From: Paracoccaceae bacterium
Lineage (GTDB): Bacteria; Pseudomonadota; Alphaproteobacteria; Rhodobacterales; Rhodobacteraceae
Length of the DNA: 45,418 bases
Direction of reading: 5' to 3'
NCBI GenBank assembly: GCA_014654775.1
Contig: JACVZW010000043.1
Location: forward strand, 1 to 45,418
A model generated the notes under the pieces. The model made no database searches, was not told the DNA's origin, and saw nothing but the letters and a program-made list of their open reading frames with translations. The position numbers and the translations under genes are program-made. Position 1 is the first letter of the stretch, and every line of letters begins with the position of its first letter. Positions 15,215-23,445 of this stretch are shown here, piece by piece.

Positions 15215-16924
15215 TTATTCCCCCTTCATCTGGGACAACGCTTCGTCCCGCAGGCTGCGGCGCAGGATCTTGCCGACATTGGTTTTGGGCAACTCGTCGC
15301 GGAAGACGACTTGGCGGGGCACCTTGTAGGCGGTGAGGCTGGTCTTGCAATGGGCACGCAGATCGGCCTCGGTCACGGCAGGGTCGCGGCGGACGACATA
15401 GGCGCGGACGAATTCGCCCGCCGCGCCATCGGGCACGCCGATCACGGCGCATTCCTGCACAGCCGCATGGCGGGCGAGGCAATCCTCCACCTCGTTGGGA
15501 TAGACGTTGAAGCCCGAGACGAGGATCATGTCCTTCTTGCGGTCGACGATGCGGAAATAGCCGTCCGTATCCATCACCGCGATATCGCCTGTGCGCAGAA
15601 AGCCTTCCGGGCAGATTGCAGCGGCGGTTTCCGCAGGGCGGTTCCAGTAGCCCTGCATGACCTGCGGGCCGCGAATGGCGAATTCGCCGGGGGAGCCGGG
15701 CGGGACTTCGTGGCCCTCGTCATCCAAGAGCCGGACATCGGTGGAGGGCATCGGGATGCCGATGGAGCCGGGGCGCGCCGCGCCGATCGGGTTGCCTGTG
15801 GCCACAGGCGAGGTTTCGGTCAGGCCGTAGCCTTCGACGATCTCGGTCCCCGTGAGGGCGCGCCAACGGTCGGCCACCGCGCCATGCAGGGCCATGCCGC
15901 CCGCGAAGGAGGCCTTCAGCCGCCGCGGCGGGGCGGTGGTGAACCAGTATTCGTTCATCAACCCGTTGAAGAGCGTGTTGACCCCGATGATCCAGGTGAT
16001 CGGGTAATTCTCGAACGCCCGCTTCAGGTTCGACAGCGGGCGCGGGTTCGGGATCAAAAGGTTCCGCGCGCCCAAGTGGAAGAAGCCCAGCAGGTTCAGC
16101 GTGAAGGCGAGGATGTGATAGGTCGGGATGGCGGTCAGCACGACCTCCTTCCCCGGGGCGACATGCGGATTGATGAAGGTCATGGCCTGCGCCATGTTCA
16201 TCAAGAGGTTGCGATGGGTCAGGATCGCGCCCTTGGCCACGCCCGTGGTGCCGCCGGTATATTGCAGCACGGCGATGGCGGTTTCGGAGAGATCGGCATC
16301 ATAGGCCTTGCGCGGCAGGCGCGCGCCTTCGGCCAGCGTCTCTGCCAGCCGGTGATGGGGGATGGAGATGGCGGGGATGCTGCGGTCCCAGTGCTTTTGC
16401 ACCAGACCGATCACGCCGCGCACGGCGCGCGGCATCAACTCGGCCACGCGGGTGACCACGACGCGGGGAAGGGGCACGATGCGGCCCGCCTCGGCCAGCT
16501 TGTCGGTGAACATGTCGGTGATGACGATGACCTTGGGCTGGGCATCGGCGATCTGATGGGCCATTTCGGCGGCGGTGTAGAGGGGGTTCACGTTGACCAG
16601 CACGCAGCCCGCCTTGAAGGTGCCGAAGGCCACCACTGGGACGGTCAGGGAATTGGGGGTCTGGAGCGCGACGCGGTCGCCGGGCTGCAGCCCCGCCACC
16701 TCACGCAGCCAGGCGGCGAAGGCGTCGGAGAGGCGGTCCACCTCGGCAAAGCTGAGATCGCCATACATGCCGTTGGGCATGACGACGGTATAGGCGGTGC
16801 GGTCCCCTTCGCGGGCGGCGGTGTCGCGGACAAGCTGGCCGAGCGTCCGGGCAAGCGGTGCGGTCACTTCCGCAGGCACGCCGGATGGATACGCTGCCGC
16901 CCAAGGGCGCGCTGCAATGGTCAC
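15215..16924 (-). CDS. Long-chain acyl-CoA synthetase (AMP-forming), FadD type
   Basis: Protein of 569 residues of the ANL (acyl/aryl-CoA synthetase) superfamily. The start is GTG at 16924 with GGGAGGAG upstream. Motifs in order: P-loop-like YTGGTTGVAKGAILTH near residue 225-240, EGYGLTETSPV near 370 (acyl/adenylate pocket), LRTGDIAVMDTDGYFRIVDRKKDMI near 450-475 (hinge) and PKTNVGKILRR near 545-555 (catalytic Lys). It activates a fatty or other carboxylic acid with ATP to the acyl-CoA. It is followed 3 bp later by the BASS carrier gene, so the two form an operon. Chain-length preference cannot be read from the sequence. Confidence 0.93.
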   Translation of the reverse strand: MTIAARPWAAAYPSGVPAEVTAPLARTLGQLVRDTAAREGDRTAYTVVMPNGMYGDLSFAEVDRLSDAFAAWLREVAGLQPGDRVALQTPNSLTVPVVAFGTFKAGCVLVNVNPLYTAAEMAHQIADAQPKVIVITDMFTDKLAEAGRIVPLPRVVVTRVAELMPRAVRGVIGLVQKHWDRSIPAISIPHHRLAETLAEGARLPRKAYDADLSETAIAVLQYTGGTTGVAKGAILTHRNLLMNMAQAMTFINPHVAPGKEVVLTAIPTYHILAFTLNLLGFFHLGARNLLIPNPRPLSNLKRAFENYPITWIIGVNTLFNGLMNEYWFTTAPPRRLKASFAGGMALHGAVADRWRALTGTEIVEGYGLTETSPVATGNPIGAARPGSIGIPMPSTDVRLLDDEGHEVPPGSPGEFAIRGPQVMQGYWNRPAETAAAICPEGFLRTGDIAVMDTDGYFRIVDRKKDMILVSGFNVYPNEVEDCLARHAAVQECAVIGVPDGAAGEFVRAYVVRRDPAVTEADLRAHCKTSLTAYKVPRQVVFRDELPKTNVGKILRRSLRDEALSQMKGE

Positions 16925-17057
16925 GTCTGTCTCCTCCCAAGTTTCGCGGCGGGTCTACGCCCGCTTCGATGTCCCAATCTGGGGACATTGCGGCCGTCTG
17001 GGAAGGGGTTTCCGCGCCTTTTCGCCCAAGTGACGTTGCGGCGCGGGCGTGACGGGG

Positions 17058-17546
17058 TCAGCGCAGGCGTGCCAGACGATCAGATAGCTCGTCGTGCAGG
17101 GTCAGGCGTTCGGCTTCGGACAGGAAGGCGCCCAGTTCCACCTCGCGGTTGCTGCCCTTGAGCGTGAGGTAATTGGGCACCGGCCCGCCGGTCAGGTGCA
17201 GCTGGACCGAGACCCAGTAGGGATTGGCCTGCCAGTCTTGCCGCAGCCCGCGCGGGCCGTGCCGGGTGAGGGATAGGGCGTCCCGGGTGAGGGTCAGGTC
17301 TTCGACGATCTCGGCATCCCGGTAGGAGCGGGAAAGGGCGGCCCACATCCCCAAGATGGCGATGGCGAAGAAGGGCAGGATGCCCCAGAGGACGGGCGAT
17401 CCGAGGACGGCCAGCATGGGCACAAGGATCAGCGCGCAGGTGGCACCGATGAAGAGGACAAACCCCTTGCGGGGCAAGGACCGGTAGGGCCAGAGCTGCA
17501 GGCGGGCCTGCGTGTCGTCGGGGGTGGGCAACCATTGGTAAGGCAT
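17058..17546 (-). CDS. DUF2244 domain membrane protein
   Basis: Protein of 162 residues that matches the DUF2244 layout: a polar N-terminus with LWPYRSL, two membrane helices close together (about 28-48 and 50-70), a conserved WAALSRSYRDAEIVEDLTL segment, and a C-terminal cytoplasmic part ending in LSEAERLTLHDELSDRL. The function of this family is unknown. In many Alphaproteobacteria it lies beside cytochrome c oxidase genes, as here (ctaD is the next gene upstream on the same strand). That makes a link to respiration or oxidase assembly a reasonable but untested guess. Confidence 0.85.
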   Translation of the reverse strand: MPYQWLPTPDDTQARLQLWPYRSLPRKGFVLFIGATCALILVPMLAVLGSPVLWGILPFFAIAILGMWAALSRSYRDAEIVEDLTLTRDALSLTRHGPRGLRQDWQANPYWVSVQLHLTGGPVPNYLTLKGSNREVELGAFLSEAERLTLHDELSDRLARLR

Positions 17547-17583
17547 GGGCGGCAGGGTAGCGTCGGTCTTTGCGAAGGGAAGG

Positions 17584-17620
17584 GGGGTGCGGCAGGGCTA
17601 CGCACCCCGTTAAGGTTAAC
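17584..17620 (-). promoter_or_regulatory. Tandem TTAAC half-sites and leader hairpin ahead of the DUF2244 gene
   Basis: On the minus strand GTTAACCTTAAC (17620-17609) is followed at once by a perfect hairpin with arms GGGGTGCG/CGCACCCC (17608-17584). The half-sites match the TTAAC core of CtrA boxes but lack the N7 spacing. The hairpin would lie in the leader, ending 37 bp ahead of the start codon. Confidence 0.35.
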
Positions 17621-17677
17621 GCGCCGCGCCGGGGAATGCCAAGGCGCGCAGGGCGGCACGGCAGTCGGTGCCTTGGT

Positions 17678-17746
17678 CATCTTCTGTCTTGAAATATCCT
17701 CGGGGGGAGGGCCGCAGCGCGGCCCATGGGGGGCAGACAGCCCCCC
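17678..17746 (-). repeat. Composite intergenic repeat: two GC hairpins plus GAGGATATTT tail (copy 2, inverted)
   Basis: Read on the minus strand: hairpin GGGGGGC/GCCCCCC (17746-17728), hairpin GGGCCGC/GCGGCCC (17725-17709), then CCCCCCGAGGATATTTCAAG continuing into ACAGAAGATG (17707-17678). Order, spacing and the tail agree with copy 1 at 3233-3302, although the hairpin stem bases themselves differ, which suggests the structures are what is conserved. Confidence 0.8.
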
Positions 17747-17787
17747 TTGCGACAGTGCCACCCCGCGCCAGCGCATCAGGCAAAGGA

Positions 17788-17815
17788 AAAGGCCCCGGAT
17801 CGCTCCGGGGCCTTT
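17788..17815 (-). terminator. Intrinsic terminator of ctaD
   Basis: Perfect 12-bp stem, arms AAAGGCCCCGGA/TCCGGGGCCTTT around a 4-base loop, 22 bp past the ctaD stop codon on the minus strand, followed there by TTTTCCTTTG. Confidence 0.85.
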
Positions 17816-17837
17816 CGGGTCTGTTATGGCGCTGGCC

Positions 17838-19517
17838 TTAGTGGGCGTGGCCCTTGTCCCAATCGGATTGTTTGGGCAGCGTCTCGAAGGTGTGTTCCGG
17901 CGGCGGGGAGGACAGAGTCCATTCCAGCGTGTCGGCATGTTCGTTCCAGTAGTTGTTCTCGGTCACGCGCTTGCCGAAGAACAGGGTGTAGAAGACGATG
18001 CCGATGAAGAACACGAAGGAGGCGAAGGCGACCATGGCACCGATGGAGGACCACCAGTTCCAGTAGGCAAAGGCCTCCGGGTAGTCGATGTAACGGCGCG
18101 GCATGCCCTGACGGCCGAGGAAGTGCTGCGGGAAGAACGTCAGGTTAGACCCGATGAACATCGCCCAGAAGTGCAGCTTGCCCGCCCATTCCGGATACTG
18201 GCGGCCCGACATCTTGCCCATCCAGTAATAGACGCCCGCGAAGATGCCGAAGACGGCGCCGAGGGACATCACGTAGTGGAAGTGGGCCACGACGTAGTAG
18301 GTGTCGTGATAGGCGCGGTCCACGCCCGCCTGAGACAGCACGATGCCCGTGACGCCACCGACGGTGAAGAGGAAGAGGAAGCCGAAGGCCCAGAGCATCG
18401 GGGTCTCAAAACTGACGGAGCCGCCCCACATCGTGGCGATCCACGAGAAGATCTTGATGCCGGTCGGCACCGCGATCACCATCGTGGCCAGCATGAAGTA
18501 GGACTGCTGCTGCAGCGACATGCCCACGGTGTACATGTGGTGCGCCCAGACGACGAAGCCCAGCACCCCGATCGCCACCATCGCATAGACCATCGGCAGG
18601 TAGCCGAAGATGGGCTTGCGCGAGAAGGTCGCGATGACTTGGGAGATGATCCCGAAGGCGGGCAGGATGATGATGTACACTTCCGGATGGCCGAAGAACC
18701 ACAGGATGTGCTGGTAGAGGACCGGGTCACCGCCGCCCGAGGGCGTGAAGAAGGTGGTCCCGAAGTTGCGGTCCGTCAGCAGCATGGTGATCGCGCCCGC
18801 CAGAACCGGCAGGGCCAGAAGGATCAGCCAGGAGGTGACGAAGATCGACCAAGCGAACAGCGGCACCTTGTGCATCGTCATGCCGGGGGCGCGCATGTTC
18901 AGGAAGGTCGTGATCATGTTGATCGCGCCGAGGATCGAGGAGGCACCCGACAGGTGCACCGCGAAGATCGCGAGGTCCATGGCATAGCCGCCTTCGGCGG
19001 TGGTCGAGAGCGGTGGGTAGAGAACCCAGCCCACGCCCGCGCCCGGCCCAAGTTCGCCGCCACCACCGGGGGCGAAGAGCGAGGCCACGGCGAGCGAGGT
19101 GCCCGCGACATAGAGCCAGTAGGACAGGTTGTTCATGCGCGGGAAGGCCATGTCCGGCGCGCCGATCTGCAGCGGCATGAAGTAGTTGCCGAAGCCGCCG
19201 AAGAGCGCGGGGATGACCACGAAGAACATCATCAGGATGCCGTGGGCAGTGATGGTGACGTTCCAGATATGGCCGTTCGGCGTACAGGTCGCCGCGGCGT
19301 CGGCCACGAGGCGGAGGCCTTCCTGGCACATGTATTGGACGCCGGGGTTCATCAGCTCCATCCGCATGTAGACGGTGAAGATGACCGAGATCAGGCCGAC
19401 GATGCCGCCGGTGAAGAGGTAGAGGATCCCGATGTCTTTGTGGTTGGTCGACATGAACCAGCGGGTGAAGAAGCCCCGCTCGTCATGTTCGTGGCCATGA
19501 ATGGCTGCGTCCGCCAT
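17838..19517 (-). CDS. ctaD: Cytochrome c oxidase subunit I, aa3 type
   Basis: Protein of 559 residues from the ATG at 19517 (GGGAG upstream; an in-frame ATG at 19685 would add a long atypical leader). This is the catalytic subunit of the proton-pumping terminal oxidase, with 12 membrane helices carrying heme a and the heme a3-CuB centre. Visible signatures: the N-terminal [35 protein letters not shown] with the His-Tyr pair of Cu[13 protein letters not shown] with two further CuB histidines; and [21 protein letters not shown] with the heme ligands. The K- and D-channel regions look complete. It is a lone ctaD; subunits II and III are not in the window, which is usual for Rhodobacter relatives. 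A perfect FNR box lies 133 bp upstream. Confidence 0.97.
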   Translation of the reverse strand: MADAAIHGHEHDERGFFTRWFMSTNHKDIGILYLFTGGIVGLISVIFTVYMRMELMNPGVQYMCQEGLRLVADAAATCTPNGHIWNVTITAHGILMMFFVVIPALFGGFGNYFMPLQIGAPDMAFPRMNNLSYWLYVAGTSLAVASLFAPGGGGELGPGAGVGWVLYPPLSTTAEGGYAMDLAIFAVHLSGASSILGAINMITTFLNMRAPGMTMHKVPLFAWSIFVTSWLILLALPVLAGAITMLLTDRNFGTTFFTPSGGGDPVLYQHILWFFGHPEVYIIILPAFGIISQVIATFSRKPIFGYLPMVYAMVAIGVLGFVVWAHHMYTVGMSLQQQSYFMLATMVIAVPTGIKIFSWIATMWGGSVSFETPMLWAFGFLFLFTVGGVTGIVLSQAGVDRAYHDTYYVVAHFHYVMSLGAVFGIFAGVYYWMGKMSGRQYPEWAGKLHFWAMFIGSNLTFFPQHFLGRQGMPRRYIDYPEAFAYWNWWSSIGAMVAFASFVFFIGIVFYTLFFGKRVTENNYWNEHADTLEWTLSSPPPEHTFETLPKQSDWDKGHAH

Positions 19518-19649
19518 TGGCGTCTCCCGTTCTTGCGCTGTCCGCGGGTTTTCCCGTCGGCCGTGTTCCCTTGCGTCCGGCTCCGCTGGGCGGAGTCGGG
19601 GCGACGGTTCGGTGATAGCCCGCGCAGGGGTGCGAGGCAACGGAGGAAA

Positions 19650-19663
19650 TTGATCCAGATCAA
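19650..19663. promoter_or_regulatory. Perfect FNR/FnrL box upstream of ctaD
   Basis: TTGATCCAGATCAA fits the FNR consensus TTGAT-N4-ATCAA at all ten fixed positions. It lies 133 bp ahead of the ctaD start and past the end of the cytochrome c gene, so ctaD is the likely target. FnrL responds to oxygen. Whether it activates or represses here depends on the unknown transcription start; repression under low oxygen would suit an aa3 oxidase. Confidence 0.7.
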
Positions 19664-19702
19664 GATGAAACGTCGCAGGGGGCATAGTGACGGGCCATGC
19701 AG

Positions 19703-19734
19703 AAGGGGCGCGCGGCGGGTGCCGCGCGCCCCTT
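19703..19734 (-). terminator. Terminator of the cytochrome c gene
   Basis: Perfect 14-bp stem with arms AAGGGGCGCGCGGC/GCCGCGCGCCCCTT around GGGT, 22 bp past the cytochrome c stop codon on the minus strand. The T-run is short. Confidence 0.75.
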
Positions 19735-19755
19735 GCGGGCCAGTCGACGGCTGCT

Positions 19756-20163
19756 TTACTTCAATGTCGCGAGATAGGCGGCCATATCCTCGCCGCCCTT
19801 GGTGAGCTTGAAGGACATCTTGGATTTCGCGGCCGCGTCGCCGGTTTGTTCCTTCACCCATTTCGACGGATCGGCGACATAGGCCGCGATCATCGCCTCG
19901 TCCCAGACCTTGCCAGAGGCCCCCAGCGCGACAAGGGCGTCGCCATAGGCATAGCCTTCCAGACCGCCCACGGTGCGGCCCACCACACCAAAGAGGTTGG
20001 GGCCGGTCTTTCCGCCCTTCACGATTTCCGTGCCATCGGCGCCGATGATGGCGTGGCAGGCTTTGCACTTCTTGAATTCGGCCTCGCCCTTGGCGGCGTC
20101 CTGCGCCAGGGCGGGCGCGGCGAGGGCGGTGAGGGCGAGGGCGGCGATCAGGGCTCTGGTCAT
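19756..20163 (-). CDS. Periplasmic cytochrome c, class I (c2/c550-like)
   Basis: Protein of 135 residues from the ATG at 20163, with AAGGA upstream. Residues 1-20 form a signal peptide (cleavage after ALA). The heme site CKACH lies at 33-37, with the sixth ligand Met in AKSKMSF near residue 118. The segments [14 protein letters not shown] and [11 protein letters not shown] are typical of cytochrome c2-type electron carriers of Rhodobacter and Paracoccus. It probably shuttles electrons from the bc1 complex to terminal oxidases such as the one encoded just downstream. ctaD follows on the same strand, but a strong terminator lies between, so they are not one operon. Confidence 0.92.
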   Translation of the reverse strand: MTRALIAALALTALAAPALAQDAAKGEAEFKKCKACHAIIGADGTEIVKGGKTGPNLFGVVGRTVGGLEGYAYGDALVALGASGKVWDEAMIAAYVADPSKWVKEQTGDAAAKSKMSFKLTKGGEDMAAYLATLK

Positions 20164-20283
20164 GGGCGTCCTTCTGGTTGGGCCTTGCTGCGCAGGGGTG
20201 GCAAGGGGGCTAATACGGCGTGGACCCTGCCGCAGGGGCGGCCGGGCTTGCAACTTGTTCAAAGGTCGCAGGGGGCGGCGGGA

Positions 20284-21081
20284 TCAGCGCGGTGGCAGGA
20301 GCCCCGCCTCTTCCAGCGCCGGGACATGGCCGCGGCTGACGGGCAGGTCATGGCCCGCCACTGTGGTGACGACGGCGCGCGGGCCGTCGCGGCGCACGGC
20401 GGCGATGCGGTCAATCGCCACCCAATGAGATCGGTGCAGCCGCAGGCCGGGGGTGGGCGCGGCCTCGGCGATGGCATCGGAGAAGCGCAACAGGATCACG
20501 GCGCTGCCGCGATCGGTGGTGATGCGGGTGTAATGATCCGTCGCCTCAAGCGCGACGAGGGGCGCGCGGATGTCGTCGGGCAGGCGGTCCAGTAGCCGGG
20601 GGCGTCCCGCATAGGGGGGAAGCGCCGGGGCTGTGGGCTGATCGGCGAAGAAGGCGACATAGCTGGCCAGCGAGATGACCGTGGAGATTGCGATGATCGA
20701 CAGGACGAGGGGGCCATCTTCGATCGACAGGTCGCCGGGGCGGAGGAAGACGGCATTGATGGTGAAGACGATCAGAGTGACCGGCAGGCCACCGATCGCG
20801 CCGGAGAAGATGGAGGCGAGCCATTTGGGCAGGCCGTAGGAATGGATCACGTCGCAGCCGACGAAGCCCACGACCAGACCCACCGAGCCCGTGGTCAGCG
20901 CGATGATGACCCAGTAGACCATCCGGATCGTGAGCGGCAGGCTGTCCGCCGTGCCGAAGGGCCCGGCAAGGCCCAGCACGATGCCGAGCGCGATGAGACC
21001 GACCCAGAGGCCCTTGCCGCGCAGGATAGGGGCGAGTTCGTCCAAAGAGGTGCTGATGATGGGGGCGGGGATAAGGGCCAT
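20284..21081 (-). CDS. Membrane-anchored LytTR-type DNA-binding protein
   Basis: Protein of 265 residues from the ATG at 21081; the ribosome-binding GAGG overlaps the lipB stop codon 8 bp upstream. Residues about 20-155 hold four hydrophobic segments. Residues about 165-265 form a LytTR domain (VALEATDHYTRITTDRGSAVILLRFSDAIAE, then GLRLHRSHWVAIDRI and PVSRGHVPAL). LytTR domains bind DNA, and family members with membrane domains in place of a receiver are thought to act as one-component sensors. The coupling to lipB suggests co-expression, yet a functional link to lipoate metabolism is not obvious. The signal it senses is unknown. Confidence 0.85.
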   Translation of the reverse strand: MALIPAPIISTSLDELAPILRGKGLWVGLIALGIVLGLAGPFGTADSLPLTIRMVYWVIIALTTGSVGLVVGFVGCDVIHSYGLPKWLASIFSGAIGGLPVTLIVFTINAVFLRPGDLSIEDGPLVLSIIAISTVISLASYVAFFADQPTAPALPPYAGRPRLLDRLPDDIRAPLVALEATDHYTRITTDRGSAVILLRFSDAIAEAAPTPGLRLHRSHWVAIDRIAAVRRDGPRAVVTTVAGHDLPVSRGHVPALEEAGLLPPR

Positions 21082-21088
21082 GGCTGCC

Positions 21089-21787
21089 TCAGACCATGCA
21101 GGTTGCGGCGGTGCGACCATCGGGACGCAGTCCGCCTTCGGGTGGGAAGAAGCGCGGGAACGTGGCCATGAGGGCCGCGTCGAGATCGGCCATGGTCACT
21201 GGCAGGCCGAGATCGACGAGGCTGGTCACGCCATGGTCGCGGATGCCGCAGGGCACGATGCCCGAGAAATGCGACAGGTCGGGTTCGACATTGATCGAGA
21301 TGCCGTGAAAGCTGATCCAGCGGCGGAGTTTCACGCCGATGGCGGCGATCTTGTCTTCGGCTGGGGTGCCGTCGGTTTGCGGGGCGCGGTCGGGGCGGGG
21401 GACCCAGACGCCGACGCGGCCGGGACGGATTTCGCCGCGGATGTTGAACTCGGCCAGCGTGGCGATGACCCAGTTCTCTAGCGCGCGGACGAAGCAGCGC
21501 ACGTCGCGGCCGCGTGCGCCGACATCGAGCATGCAGTAGATCACCCGCTGGCCCGGGCCGTGATAGGTGTATTGCCCGCCGCGCCCGGTATCGAAGACGG
21601 GAAAGCGGTCGGGATCGGTGAGGTCAGCGGGTTTGGCGGATGTGCCAGCGGTGTAGAGCGGGGGATGTTCGAGGAGCCAGACCGCTTCGGTCGCCTTGCC
21701 TTCGGCGATTGCGGCGACGCGGGATTCCATCGCCGCGAGCGTGGGCAGATAGGGGCTGAGCCCCGGCAGGTGGGTCCATTCGACCAT
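21089..21787 (-). CDS. lipB: Lipoyl(octanoyl) transferase
   Basis: Protein of 232 residues. It moves octanoate from acyl carrier protein to the lipoyl domains of 2-oxoacid dehydrogenases and the glycine cleavage H protein; LipA then inserts sulfur. Conserved features are [12 protein letters not shown] near residue 70-80, [16 protein letters not shown] with the catalytic Lys, and GIVPCGI with the catalytic Cys that carries the acyl group. Length matches the family. The gene diverges from the methyltransferase gene and is followed within 8 bp by the LytTR gene. Confidence 0.95.
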   Translation of the reverse strand: MVEWTHLPGLSPYLPTLAAMESRVAAIAEGKATEAVWLLEHPPLYTAGTSAKPADLTDPDRFPVFDTGRGGQYTYHGPGQRVIYCMLDVGARGRDVRCFVRALENWVIATLAEFNIRGEIRPGRVGVWVPRPDRAPQTDGTPAEDKIAAIGVKLRRWISFHGISINVEPDLSHFSGIVPCGIRDHGVTSLVDLGLPVTMADLDAALMATFPRFFPPEGGLRPDGRTAATCMV

Positions 21788-21991
21788 GCGTGCGTTGGGG
21801 CGCTGTGTGCCCCCTCCGTTGACTTGGCGTCAAAGATAGGGCGGGCGGATGCGACTGTCACGGGGACAAACCGTCCCGCCCTTTCGGCATCCGGGGAGGG
21901 GTGCGGTGTCGCGGGCGGTGCATTCTCTCTTGTGCCGGGGCCAAAGCTTGGGCAGATGGCGGGCTGGATCGGGACGGAAGAGAGGGCCGCC

Positions 21992-22984
21992 ATGACGATG
22001 GGCTGTGCGTTGTGTGGGGCCAAGGGCACGGAGATCGTGTCCCGGACGGATCGCCATGGGCAACCCCTGCTGACGGTGCTGTGCTCTGGCTGCGGGGTGC
22101 TGCGCAACGATCCGGTGCCGACGCCGGAAGAGTTGGACCGGTTCTACCGCAAGGATTACCGCGAAAGCTATAAGGGCGCGACGGAGCCCCGGCTGCGGCA
22201 GGTCTGGCGGAATCTGGAGCGGCTGAAGGCCCATATCATCGAATTCCGCGACATCTATGCGCGCGGCGGCGAATGGCTCGATCTGGGATCGGGAAGCGGG
22301 GAGTTCACCTTTCTGGCCAAGCATCTGGGGGCCGAGATGACGGCGGTGGAGCCGCATGAGGGCTATGCCGCCTATTGCCGCGAGAAGCTGGATCTGGATG
22401 TGGCAGGGCGGACGCTGGAGGAATGCGATTTCCCCGAGGGTCGGTTCGATCTGATCCGGCTGAGCCATGTGCTGGAGCATATGCGCGACCCGGTGGCGTC
22501 CTTGTCCACGCTGCGCGGTTGGCTGCGCCCGGGCGGGGTGCTCTATATCGAAGTGCCCAATATCGAGGCCGAGGCGCGCAACAAGATGCAGGGGCGTATG
22601 TTCCATTTCGGGCATATCTACAATTACAACCCGGTGACGCTGCGCCATGTCGCGGCACGGGCGGGGCTGGTGGAACTGCCCGAGACGGCGGCGCGCTGCG
22701 CTGGGCGCTGCGTGGGGTTCTTCGTGGCAGGCGAGGGCGGGGCGCAGGCCGATCAGGCGCTGATCGCCAATGCCGATCGGATGCGCGAGGCGATGCGGGC
22801 GCATAATGCCCGCCGTCTGCCCGAACCGGAGGAGGGTACGGCGATGGGCCGGTTCCTGCGGACGATGACGGCGCGGCTGCGCGAGGCGCGGGCGGGGCAG
22901 CGGATGAAGACGCATCGCGCTATCGCCGACGCCGCCGCCGCCGATCTGGAGCGCAGCCTGAAGCAGGTGATGGGGCGAGCCTGA
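21992..22984 (+). CDS. Class I SAM-dependent methyltransferase with N-terminal zinc ribbon
   Basis: Protein of 330 residues. The start is ATG at 21992, with GAGAGGG upstream; an ATG 36 bp earlier is possible. Residues 5-34 hold two CxxC pairs (C5/C8 and C31/C34), a likely zinc ribbon. Residues about 85-195 form the Rossmann methyltransferase fold with WLDLGSGSGEF (SAM loop), the acidic end TAVEPHEG and LSHVLEHMRDP. The C-terminal 100 residues are helical and lack a known family. Proteins with this layout often act on sugars or polysaccharides (C-methyltransferases) or on O-antigen units, but the substrate here is unknown. It is divergent from lipB and followed by tRNA-Leu. Confidence 0.82.
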   Translation: MTMGCALCGAKGTEIVSRTDRHGQPLLTVLCSGCGVLRNDPVPTPEELDRFYRKDYRESYKGATEPRLRQVWRNLERLKAHIIEFRDIYARGGEWLDLGSGSGEFTFLAKHLGAEMTAVEPHEGYAAYCREKLDLDVAGRTLEECDFPEGRFDLIRLSHVLEHMRDPVASLSTLRGWLRPGGVLYIEVPNIEAEARNKMQGRMFHFGHIYNYNPVTLRHVAARAGLVELPETAARCAGRCVGFFVAGEGGAQADQALIANADRMREAMRAHNARRLPEPEEGTAMGRFLRTMTARLREARAGQRMKTHRAIADAAAADLERSLKQVMGRA

Positions 22985-23074
22985 AAGGCGGAGCGGGACG
23001 GGGCGGGCGGACGCTTTTTTCCTCTTTCCTTCCCCGGAACGCTTCGCTAAACAGCCGCCACCAAGCCGGATCGT

Positions 23075-23161
23075 GCGGATGTGGCGGAATTGGTAGACGC
23101 GCAGCGTTGAGGTCGCTGTGGGGTAACTCCCGTGAAGGTTCGAGTCCTTTCATCCGCACCA
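23075..23161 (+). tRNA. tRNA-Leu (anticodon GAG)
   Basis: Starts GCGGATG, which pairs with CATCCGC at the 3' end, followed by discriminator A and encoded CCA. The anticodon stem is CAGCG/CGCTG with loop TTGAGGT, so the anticodon is GAG and it reads CUC/CUU Leu codons. A long variable arm (GTGGGGTAACTCCCGT region) and the GGTTCGAGTCC T-loop confirm the class II tRNA-Leu fold. Confidence 0.96.
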
Positions 23162-23330
23162 TCCGGCCGGTCGCACAGGGTGCGACCCGACCCCGACGCC
23201 CCCCCCCCGATCCCGTTCGATGACCGCGTCCTGAGGCGATTCATGCCGCATGGATGCGTGGATTTCCGTTAAGCCCTGCGTCAGGGATGCGGCAGGGAGG
23301 GGGGCAAAAGCGGCCTGACCCATCCCTTTG

Positions 23331-23359
23331 GCCACAATTGCCACAATTCGGCCACAATT
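23331..23359 (+). repeat. Three 9-bp direct repeats GCCACAATT ahead of RTX-Hint gene 1
   Basis: GCCACAATT occurs at 23331-23339, 23340-23348 and 23351-23359: two abutting copies and a third after 2 bp. The set ends 86 bp ahead of the RTX start and just before the CtrA-like box, a place where a regulator could bind cooperatively. Confidence 0.75.
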
Positions 23360-23366
23360 TGCACCC

Positions 23367-23382
23367 CTAAGAATGGGTTAAC
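23367..23382 (+). promoter_or_regulatory. CtrA-like box ahead of RTX-Hint gene 1
   Basis: CTAAGAATGGGTTAAC is one base from the CtrA consensus TTAA-N7-TTAAC, with exact N7 spacing. It ends 63 bp upstream of the ATG. Its right half extends to the palindrome GGTTAACC, which is shared with the second RTX gene. Confidence 0.55.
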
Positions 23383-23445
23383 CCGGCAAAAGTCCGGGAA
23401 GGTCCGACCCGGCATCAGATCGGGCGGTGTGGCGCGAGCAGTAGA

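Noticed and set aside
14255-17161. Plus-strand open frame of over 900 codons opposite the carrier and acyl-CoA ligase genes
   Set aside because: The minus strand has two well-known families with full motifs; the plus frame is His/Gly-rich shadow sequence.
17535-19805. Plus-strand open frame opposite ctaD
   Set aside because: ctaD is certain; the opposite frame has no family features.
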